Below, piece after piece: positions 1-4,922 of a stretch of DNA of 9,781 nucleotides (the stretch's first letter is position 1; each line of letters begins with the position of its first letter). Source of the stretch: Muribaculaceae bacterium (lineage in GTDB: Bacteria; Bacteroidota; Bacteroidia; Bacteroidales; Muribaculaceae). Both the position numbers and the translations under genes were made by a program. The notes under the pieces were generated by a model. The model saw nothing but the letters and a program-made list of their open reading frames with translations. It searched no databases and was not told where the DNA came from. The stretch is taken from contig JAKSMA010000077.1 in assembly GCA_024400895.1 (NCBI GenBank), positions 1 through 9,781 on the forward strand, given 5' to 3'.

Positions 1-1
1 T

Positions 2-36
2 TCTAATCTCTAATCTCTAATCTCTAATCTCTAATC
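2..36. repeat. 7-bp tandem repeat (TCTAATC x5)
   Basis: Five perfect head-to-tail copies of TCTAATC, beginning at or before the window edge and ending 4 bp before the stop codon of the AraC-type gene. The array lies in the 3' flank of that gene and is likely transcribed with it. It may continue to the left outside the window. No terminator for the regulator is visible before the edge. Confidence 0.9.
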
Positions 37-40
37 TTCC

Positions 41-949
41 CTATTTCCCGTAGGCGTTTTTCTTGCGGAAATTGTTGGGCGAATCGCCTAAGTGTTTCTT
101 CACATATTTTCCGAAGAAAGAGAGGTTGTCGAAATTCATTTCAGCAGCAATTTCCTTGATGCTCTTGTCGCTGTATTGGAGCATTTGACGAATGCGGCTC
201 ACGATGCTTGCGGCAATGAGGTCGCTGGCAGTGCTTCCGCTCTTCTCGTTGCAGATGCTGGTAAGGTATTTTGGCGACACAAATAGCTTGTCGGCAAAGT
301 ATTGCACGCTGCGCTCGTTAGTTTCGTTGTTGGCCAGCAAGAGCAGAAACTTGTGATAGAGTTTGTCGCCTTGTCGGAGCATACTGTTGTCTGCCTCGCT
401 GATATGTCGGCTCACGCTTGAGAGCATATCGAGGGCAAAGCATCTGAGCACGCCCATCAGGGTGTCGCGGCTATAGTTCACCTGTGGATGCTCAATCTTA
501 AACAGAGCCAGTTCGTAGTATTTCAGCAGGAGTTCTGTTTCCTCTGGCGCAAATTGTGCCACGGGGTGCGTGTTGATTTGCATCACGGCATCAATGATGC
601 TTTTGTTGATGAAGTTCATGGTGATGGTGTTGGTCACCACCACGATTTTACTTTCAAAATCTTCGGAGTGGCTGATGTCGCTAACCACGGTGTTGGTGCC
701 GATAAACAGCGCCTCGTGCTCTTTAATGGTGTATTCTTTGCCGTTGAGTTGCAGCTTCAGTTCGCCCTTGTGGCAAAACACAACGCTCACAAAAGTCACT
801 TTAAATGCTGCCTTCAAGTTTGGAATAGAAGTGATGCTATCGGCAAATGCTATGTTGCCATCGAAATATTTAATTCCGCTAAAGAGCTTGGGCATATCGG
901 AAATGTGGATTTCATCGATAGCGCTATGTTGTGGTGAATTTTTCTTCAT
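41..949 (-). CDS. AraC-family transcriptional regulator
   Basis: DNA-binding transcription factor of about 302 residues. The N-terminal half (roughly residues 20-130) looks like the cupin-type sensing domain of AraC proteins, with the stretch HKGELKLQLNGKEYTI. The C-terminal ~100 residues carry the paired helix-turn-helix: first helix region SVQYFADKLFVSPKYLTSIC, second SIKEIAAEMNFDNLSFFGKY, then the family-typical HLGDSPNNFRK end. The frame is open to an ATG at 988, but a perfect -7 box (TATATTTG, 991-998) lies immediately upstream of that ATG, so transcription should start at about that codon. The ATG at 949 (MKKNSPQH) is therefore the better start. The ligand is unknown. The adjacent dehydrogenase gene is on the same strand but is separated by a terminator, so regulation of it is only a guess from proximity. 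Confidence 0.88.
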   Translation of the reverse strand: MKKNSPQHSAIDEIHISDMPKLFSGIKYFDGNIAFADSITSIPNLKAAFKVTFVSVVFCHKGELKLQLNGKEYTIKEHEALFIGTNTVVSDISHSEDFESKIVVVTNTITMNFINKSIIDAVMQINTHPVAQFAPEETELLLKYYELALFKIEHPQVNYSRDTLMGVLRCFALDMLSSVSRHISEADNSMLRQGDKLYHKFLLLLANNETNERSVQYFADKLFVSPKYLTSICNEKSGSTASDLIAASIVSRIRQMLQYSDKSIKEIAAEMNFDNLSFFGKYVKKHLGDSPNNFRKKNAYGK

Positions 950-990
950 GCAATTATTGGATGTGACAGTTATAGGGTCATATATCATTG

Positions 991-998
991 CAAATATA
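991..998 (-). promoter_or_regulatory. -7 promoter element of the AraC-type gene
   Basis: On the minus strand this reads TATATTTG, a perfect match to the Bacteroidetes -7 consensus TAnnTTTG. No TTTG is found 19-21 bp upstream (CTCC or TCTC instead), so the -33 box is poor. That could mean a weak or activator-dependent promoter. Its position decides the start codon of the downstream gene. Confidence 0.65.
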
Positions 999-1118
999 GT
1001 GAAAAATGGGGAATAATGGAGAATTTTGCCATAAAAATGTTCTAAAACTCCTTAGCGGTCCTTCGGAAGGAATTGATGGTATTTGTCCGTTTCCTCCTTA
1101 GGCAATAGTGTGAAAACG

Positions 1119-1151
1119 AAGGCTCCTCCGCCAAACACGCGAAGGAGCCTT
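1119..1151 (-). terminator. Rho-independent terminator of the alcohol dehydrogenase gene
   Basis: Perfect 9-bp stem (AAGGCTCCT / AGGAGCCTT) around a 15-nt loop, starting about 25 bp past the dehydrogenase stop. On the minus strand it is followed by TTCGTTTTCA, an imperfect U tract. It separates the dehydrogenase transcript from the AraC-type gene. Between here and the AraC promoter (1019-1118) there is only a small hairpin (TCCTT/AAGGA, 1059-1071) and a direct repeat of CTCCTTAG (1048 and 1094). Confidence 0.7.
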
Positions 1152-1176
1152 GGAATATAAAAGATATTGGACGGAT

Positions 1177-2346
1177 TTACTTGTAAGAATCTTGATAGAT
1201 CTTGTAAATATCTTCTTTGGTGAGGAAGCGTGGGTCGCCGTCGAGCATCATAGCGCCAGTGTCGATGGCATTGTCCACGAATTTATCGAAGTCGGCAGGA
1301 GTGATACCGTAGTCGCTCAGCTTGATGTTGTCAACACCGCAGAGGCGTTGCATAGTTGCCAGTGCATCGAGGAAGTCGCTTGGGCGAGCAGCCTTTTGTT
1401 GGGTCATCTTTTCTGCCATCTTCATGTAGCGCTTCATGCAGTCGTTCTTGAAAGTCTTGTAGTAAGCTTTGCTGATAGCGATAAGGCCGGCTCCGTGAGG
1501 AAGCTTTGGATAGAAAGCGCTGAGTGCGTGCTCGAGTGCGTGTTCGCCAGTGCATCCGCTGGTGCTTTCCACCATGCCTGCGAGGGTGCTACCCCAAGCC
1601 ACTTTAGCGCGAGCGTGAACATCGCGTCCGTCGGCCACCACTTTTGGCAAGTATTTAGCGAGCAAGCGGATGGCTTCGAGTGCATAGAGGTCGCTGATAG
1701 AAGAAGCGTGCTTGCTGTTGATATAGCCTTCTGCTGCGTGGAAAAATGCGTCGAAACCTTGGTAAGCAGTGAGCTTTGCTGGTACCGACACCATAGTTTC
1801 TGGGTCAACGATAGAGAGGACTGGGAAGGTTTGTGGGAAACCGAAGCCGATTTTTTCGTTGAGTTCTTCGTCGGTAATCACACCCCATGGGTCGATTTCT
1901 GTGCCGGTGCCTGCTGTGGTAGGAATTGCTACGATAGGGAGAGCCTTGGTCACTGGTTGTGATTTGCCGTGGCCGCCGCTTACATAATCCCAAAGGTCGC
2001 CGCCCATAGCCACAACCACTGCGATAGCCTTGGCGGTGTCGATAGAGCTGCCACCACCCAAACCGAGCACGAAGTCGCAACCTTCAGCCTTGCAGAGTTC
2101 TGCACCTTCAGTCACATGAGCCTTGCATGGATTTGGTTTTATCTTGTCGAATACTACGCTGTCGACGCCTGCATCTTTAAGTTGATTAACCACTGTGTCG
2201 AGGTATCCAAAATTTTTCATTGATGTACCTGCAGAAATCACGATAAGTGCTTTTTTACCAGGGAGTGGCTGCTTAGCCAGGCGCTTCAATTCACCAACGC
2301 CAAACACGAGGCGAGTTGGGATTGAAAGACGGAAATTCTTCATCAT
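1177..2346 (-). CDS. Iron-containing alcohol dehydrogenase
   Basis: NAD(P)-dependent, metal-dependent dehydrogenase of the group III (Fe-ADH) family, cytoplasmic, probably reducing an aldehyde to an alcohol during fermentation or oxidising the alcohol in reverse. The 389-residue length is normal for the family. Visible motifs: nucleotide-binding GGGSSIDTAK at 97-106; PTTAGTGTE at 142-150; metal ligands by homology Asp199 and His203 in GFDAFFHAAEGY, His269 in the GEHALEHAL segment, and His284 in KLPHGAGL. All four ligand positions are kept, so it should be active. The LEHALSAFYPKLPHGAGL segment is of the butanol-dehydrogenase-like branch, but the substrate cannot be read from sequence. The frame is open to 2601, but the promoter at 2430-2461 puts the transcript start near 2423, so ATG 2346 (or the adjacent ATG 2343) is the start. 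Transcribed alone. Confidence 0.93.
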   Translation of the reverse strand: MMKNFRLSIPTRLVFGVGELKRLAKQPLPGKKALIVISAGTSMKNFGYLDTVVNQLKDAGVDSVVFDKIKPNPCKAHVTEGAELCKAEGCDFVLGLGGGSSIDTAKAIAVVVAMGGDLWDYVSGGHGKSQPVTKALPIVAIPTTAGTGTEIDPWGVITDEELNEKIGFGFPQTFPVLSIVDPETMVSVPAKLTAYQGFDAFFHAAEGYINSKHASSISDLYALEAIRLLAKYLPKVVADGRDVHARAKVAWGSTLAGMVESTSGCTGEHALEHALSAFYPKLPHGAGLIAISKAYYKTFKNDCMKRYMKMAEKMTQQKAARPSDFLDALATMQRLCGVDNIKLSDYGITPADFDKFVDNAIDTGAMMLDGDPRFLTKEDIYKIYQDSYK

Positions 2347-2429
2347 AATTTTTAAGTATTTAATTTGGCCATGATATCTTGTTTTTTTGTTTTCAATGGC
2401 CTGGTTTATAATGTATGTTCTTATAGCCG

Positions 2430-2461
2430 TAAAGTTACGAAATGCAATTGTAAATCCCAAA
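2430..2461 (-). promoter_or_regulatory. Promoter of the alcohol dehydrogenase gene
   Basis: Minus-strand -33 box TTTG (2458-2461), a 20-bp spacer, then -7 box TAACTTTA (2430-2437), one base from the TAnnTTTG consensus. The predicted start near 2423 gives a leader of about 75 nt. Confidence 0.65.
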
Positions 2462-2517
2462 ATAATTGTATAAAATTTGCCGTTTTTTATTCCTTGCCTA
2501 TACAGAATGTTGGGTTT

Positions 2518-2548
2518 TTTGCGATGTGGAAGAAAATGCTTAACTTTG
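2518..2548 (+). promoter_or_regulatory. Promoter of the slyD-like gene
   Basis: TTTG (2518-2521), a 19-bp spacer and TAACTTTG (2541-2548): a perfect Bacteroidetes-type promoter. The predicted start is at about 2553, giving a leader of about 64 nt. It shows that the long upstream extension of the reading frame (to 2365) is not translated. Confidence 0.78.
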
Positions 2549-2552
2549 CACT

Positions 2553-2585
2553 GGCTGTGCGGCAGTGGCTTGGCAGCCTTTTTTT
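2553..2585 (+). promoter_or_regulatory. Terminator-like hairpin in the slyD leader (possible attenuator)
   Basis: GGCTG (2553-2557) can pair with CAGCC (2574-2578), directly followed by seven T (2579-2585). It sits at the very 5' end of the predicted transcript and before the start codon. A 5-bp stem with a 16-nt loop is short for a terminator, so this is a possibility only. Confidence 0.3.
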
Positions 2586-2616
2586 GAATCAGCAAAAACA
2601 AAAAAGATTATATAGA

Positions 2617-3171
2617 ATGGAAACTATCGCAAAAGGAAAATATGTGGCTTTGGCCTACAAAATTTTCGTGGTGGGCGCTGAGCAAGATGTGCCTGTGTTT
2701 GAATTTTCGGAAAACAAGCCCGATGTGTTCGTGTTTGGCAACGATTTCGCTATGATTGAGGGATTTATGAAAAATATTGAAGGTTTGGCTGAAGGTGCCG
2801 ACTTCGATTTCTCTCTGGCTCCTGCTGAAGCGTTCGGCGAAAAGGACCAAAATATGATTATCCCTATCGAAAAGGATATCTTCAAGAATGGCGACGGCGA
2901 ATTCGACACCGAGCGTGTGGCTCTGGGCAACTATGTGCCTATGATGACTGCTGGCGGTCAGCGCGTGGAAGGGCTTGTGGTTGAAATTACCGACACACAT
3001 GTCACTCTCGACTTCAACCACCAGCTCGCTGGCGAAACCGTGCGCTACCAGGGTAAGGTGCTCGTGGTTCGCGACGCCACCGAAGAAGAACTGAATCCAC
3101 ATCAGGGATGTGGCAGTTGTGGTGGCAACTGTGGTGAAGGCGGATGCTCAGGCTGCAGCGGCTGCCACTAA
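2617..3171 (+). CDS. slyD: FKBP-type peptidyl-prolyl isomerase, SlyD-like
   Basis: Cytoplasmic cis/trans prolyl isomerase and folding helper of 184 residues. The N-terminal FKBP half and the inserted IF chaperone domain are recognisable from IEGLAEGADFDFSLAPAEAF followed by GEKDQNMIIPIEKDIF, and the return strand DFNHQLAGETVRYQGKVLVV. The tail (about 162-184) is rich in Gly and Cys with six Cys (165, 168, 172, 177, 180, 183) and a terminal His184, like the metal-binding tail of E. coli SlyD, which passes nickel to hydrogenase maturation. Metal binding here is inferred from the tail composition; no hydrogenase or urease genes are in view. The ATG at 2617 is chosen because the frame starts the typical METIAKGKYVALAYK and because the promoter lies just upstream. 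Single-gene unit with its own terminator. Confidence 0.92.
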   Translation: METIAKGKYVALAYKIFVVGAEQDVPVFEFSENKPDVFVFGNDFAMIEGFMKNIEGLAEGADFDFSLAPAEAFGEKDQNMIIPIEKDIFKNGDGEFDTERVALGNYVPMMTAGGQRVEGLVVEITDTHVTLDFNHQLAGETVRYQGKVLVVRDATEEELNPHQGCGSCGGNCGEGGCSGCSGCH

Positions 3172-3204
3172 TCAAAAGCACGAATTCCTATACAGATACA
3201 TAAA

Positions 3205-3242
3205 GGCTCTTGCACCATCACGGCAGCAAGAGCCCATTTTTT
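3205..3242 (+). terminator. Rho-independent terminator of the slyD-like gene
   Basis: Perfect 9-bp stem GGCTCTTGC / GCAAGAGCC (3205-3213 and 3226-3234) with a 12-nt loop, followed by CA and six T. Located 34 bp after the stop codon. Confidence 0.85.
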
Positions 3243-3284
3243 CACTACCAGCAGAATAATAAATCTATCTATTTTTTTAAAATA

Positions 3285-3338
3285 ATTCGTGAAATTCGAT
3301 AAATTCGTTGAATTCGTTAAATTCGTTAAATTCGTGAC
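3285..3338. repeat. 9-bp tandem repeat, ATTCGTnAA x6
   Basis: Six consecutive 9-bp units: ATTCGTGAA, ATTCGATAA, ATTCGTTGA, ATTCGTTAA, ATTCGTTAA, ATTCGTGAC. It lies between the slyD terminator and the tRNA terminator. The array is not part of a gene. The flank 3339-3415 holds two AATCCG copies but nothing else I can name. Two further units occur at 4792-4809. Confidence 0.85.
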
Positions 3339-3415
3339 CATCCACTATATTCCCACCGAGCCGCTAATCCGAAAAAATCCGTATCTATAGCCCTCGGACG
3401 GCCTGTGGGGTGGGG

Positions 3416-3451
3416 AAACAAAAATCCCGAAAGCGGAGCTTCCGGGATTTT
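3416..3451 (-). terminator. Rho-independent terminator of tRNA-Asp
   Basis: Stem 3421-3434 with 3438-3451, 14 bp around a 3-nt loop. The one non-Watson-Crick position is a G-U pair on the minus strand but an A/C mismatch on the plus strand, so the minus strand is the functional one. On that strand the stem runs into TTTTTGTTT. It begins 2 nt after the tRNA 3' end. Confidence 0.85.
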
Positions 3452-3452
3452 G

Positions 3453-3526
3453 CGGTGCGTACAGGACTCGAACCAGCGACCTCCTGCGTGACAGGCAGGC
3501 ATTCTAACCAACTGAACTAACGCACC
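3453..3526 (-). tRNA. tRNA-Asp (anticodon GTC)
   Basis: 74-nt cloverleaf on the minus strand. The acceptor stem GGTGCGT / ACGCACC is perfect, with discriminator G. D arm is GTTC/GAAT. Anticodon arm CCTGC-CTGTCAC-GCAGG gives anticodon GTC. The T arm has loop TTCGAGT. CCA is not encoded (CAA follows the discriminator), which is usual in this phylum. Odd feature: the T stem GCTGG/CCTGT contains a central T-T (U-U) mismatch besides a terminal G-U. It stands alone, with its own promoter and terminator. Confidence 0.96.
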
Positions 3527-3567
3527 ATTTTGTGAGTTATGCAAATGATTTGTCTCAATTGCGAGTG

Positions 3568-3598
3568 CAAAGTTACTACATTTTTTTATATTTCCAAA
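3568..3598 (-). promoter_or_regulatory. Promoter of tRNA-Asp
   Basis: Minus strand: TTTG (3595-3598), 19-bp spacer, TAACTTTG (3568-3575). Perfect consensus. The predicted start is near 3561, about 35 nt ahead of the mature tRNA. The -33 box overlaps the weak asnA terminator hairpin. Confidence 0.8.
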
Positions 3599-3617
3599 AC
3601 TTTTGCGAAAAAAGTTT
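3597..3617 (-). terminator. Possible weak terminator of asnA
   Basis: An 8-bp AT-rich stem, AAACTTTT / AAAAGTTT, with a 5-nt loop, about 16 bp past the asnA stop. It lacks a clean U tract and is not GC-rich, so termination here is uncertain and asnA transcripts may run into the tRNA unit. Confidence 0.35.
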
Positions 3618-3632
3618 GAAATTTCTTCAAAA

Positions 3633-4667
3633 TCACATCAAGAGGATGCCGTGTTGTTTGCATTGCTCCACTTGATCTTCAGGCCAAATGCTGGCTTGCA
3701 CCTCGCCGATGTGGGCTTTCTGGAGCAAGAACATGCAAAGACGGCTCTGGCCGATACCGCCACCGATAGAGTAGGGGAGGCTGCCGCTGAGCAGTGCTTT
3801 GTGAAATGAGAGCCCTTCGCGTTCGGTGCAACCACGGAGTTCGAGTTGGCGGTGGAGCGATTCAGGGCTCACGCGAATACCCATTGATGAAAGTTCGAAT
3901 GGGATTTCGAGCACATTGTCCCACACGATGATGTCGCCGTTGAGGCCTTGATGGTTGCCTTCGGTTTCGGTCACCCAGTCGTCGTAGTCTGGAGCGCGGC
4001 CATCGTGAGGCTTGCCGTCGGCAAGTGTTGCGCCGATGCCAATCACGAAAATGGCACCATATTTGTTTGCGTCTTCACGCTCGCGCTGTTGGGGTGTGAG
4101 GTCGGGATATTCGGCTTGCATATCTTCGGTGTGCACGAATGTGATGTCTTTGGGCAGGCGAGGGGTGATGTGTGGGAAGCGTTCGTACACCTCTTGTTCG
4201 GTTTCCTTGATGGCGCGGTAGATGTCGCGCACGGTGTCTTTCAGCGTGTCGAGTGTGCGGTTGGATTCAGTAATCACTTTTTCCCAGTCCCACTGGTCCA
4301 CATAGAGCGAGTGCATGTTGTCGAGGTCTTCAAAAGTGCGAATCGCGTTCATGTCGGTGTAGATGCCATAGCCGGGCGCTATGCCGTAGGCACCGAGTTT
4401 GGTGCGTTTCCACTTCGCCAGCGAGTGGACCACTTCGGCACGCTTGCCACCCATAGCATCGATGTTGAATGCCACGGGGTGCTCGGTGCCGTTCAGGTCG
4501 TCGTTGATACCGGTGCCAGAGAGCACGAAAAGAGGTGCAGTGACACGACGCAAGTTCAGTGCGCGAGAAAGTTTTTGTTGAAACGAATCTTTGATAGTCT
4601 TGATGGCCACTTCTGTGGTTTCGGGTAGCAGTCGTTGCTGGTAGTGTTTAGGGATGATTAATGCCAT
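3633..4667 (-). CDS. asnA: Aspartate-ammonia ligase (asparagine synthetase A)
   Basis: Makes asparagine from aspartate, ammonia and ATP (giving AMP and pyrophosphate), in the cytoplasm. It belongs to the class II aminoacyl-tRNA-synthetase-like fold. At 344 residues it is slightly longer than the ~330-residue E. coli enzyme, and it is collinear over its whole length. Diagnostic stretches: VTAPLFVLSGTGINDDLNG near the N terminus, VAFNIDAMGGKRAEVVHSLA, KWKRTKLGAYGIAPGYGIYT, LYVDQWDWEKVI, and the C-terminal GGGIGQSRLCMFLLQKAHIG. The start at 4667 gives MALIIPKHYQQRLLPE, typical for the family, about 38 nt downstream of the inferred transcription start. Single gene; the promoter palindrome suggests possible repressor control. 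The nearby tRNA-Asp is on the same strand but has its own promoter. Confidence 0.97.
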   Translation of the reverse strand: MALIIPKHYQQRLLPETTEVAIKTIKDSFQQKLSRALNLRRVTAPLFVLSGTGINDDLNGTEHPVAFNIDAMGGKRAEVVHSLAKWKRTKLGAYGIAPGYGIYTDMNAIRTFEDLDNMHSLYVDQWDWEKVITESNRTLDTLKDTVRDIYRAIKETEQEVYERFPHITPRLPKDITFVHTEDMQAEYPDLTPQQREREDANKYGAIFVIGIGATLADGKPHDGRAPDYDDWVTETEGNHQGLNGDIIVWDNVLEIPFELSSMGIRVSPESLHRQLELRGCTEREGLSFHKALLSGSLPYSIGGGIGQSRLCMFLLQKAHIGEVQASIWPEDQVEQCKQHGILLM

Positions 4668-4695
4668 ATATAAATATGTGTAATTTTCGAATAAA

Positions 4696-4707
4696 AGAGA
4701 ATTCTCT
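4696..4707. promoter_or_regulatory. 12-bp palindrome at the asnA transcription start (candidate operator)
   Basis: AGAGAATTCTCT is a perfect palindrome lying just downstream of the asnA -7 box, at about +1 to +12. The position is right for a repressor-binding site. The binding protein is unknown. Confidence 0.35.
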
Positions 4708-4711
4708 GATG

Positions 4712-4742
4712 CAAAAATACAATTTTTTTCTTGTATGGCAAA
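4712..4742 (-). promoter_or_regulatory. Promoter of asnA
   Basis: Minus strand: TTTG (4739-4742), 19-bp spacer, TATTTTTG (4712-4719), a full match to the TTTG-N19-TAnnTTTG pattern. The transcript should start around 4705. Confidence 0.75.
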
Positions 4743-4791
4743 AAATGCTTGTGTGTGTTTATGGCGGTTTGGGAATATGGGGGCGAGAAAG

Positions 4792-4824
4792 ATTCGTGAA
4801 ATTCAATAAAATGTAATATCTTTG
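4792..4824 (+). promoter_or_regulatory. Promoter of the C10 protease gene
   Basis: -7 box TATCTTTG (4817-4824), with TTCG (4793-4796) 20 bp upstream as an imperfect -33 box. That -33 region is made of two 9-bp units (ATTCGTGAA, ATTCAATAA) related to the repeat array at 3285. The transcript would start at about 4829 and have a leader of roughly 95 nt. Confidence 0.6.
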
Positions 4825-4864
4825 CAAATGGGTTATGTTTGTTTTTATATTTTATTTTTCTCAT

Positions 4865-4898
4865 AAATGAATAGAGCCCGTTTGATGTCGATTCATTT
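4865..4898 (+). promoter_or_regulatory. Leader hairpin before the C10 protease start
   Basis: AAATGAAT (4865-4872) pairs perfectly with ATTCATTT (4891-4898) over an 18-nt loop. It sits just ahead of the start region, and its 3' arm abuts a possible TTG start at 4899, which favours ATG 4923. AT-rich and modestly stable; a role in expression is speculative. Confidence 0.3.
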
Positions 4899-4922
4899 TT
4901 GAAAAAACAACTATACAATCTT

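Noticed and set aside
1048..1101. Direct repeat CTCCTTAG (two copies 46 bp apart) as a regulator site
   Set aside because: Only 8 bp and downstream of the dehydrogenase; could easily be chance.
1150..1962. 270-codon plus-strand frame opposite the alcohol dehydrogenase
   Set aside because: Shadow of a well-supported gene; the residues are Val/Glu/His-rich without any family motif.
2347..2601. N-terminal extension of the dehydrogenase frame
   Set aside because: It crosses the gene's own promoter, and the family starts at MMKNFRL.
2365..2616. N-terminal extension of the slyD frame
   Set aside because: It lies largely upstream of the consensus slyD promoter and does not resemble an FKBP protein.
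3285..3338. CRISPR array
   Set aside because: The units are 9 bp and contiguous, with no unique spacers; a simple tandem repeat.
3326..3544. 72-codon minus-strand frame
   Set aside because: It reads through tRNA-Asp and its terminator; not a protein gene.
3948..4628. 226-codon plus-strand frame opposite asnA
   Set aside because: Antisense shadow; asnA motifs are complete on the minus strand.
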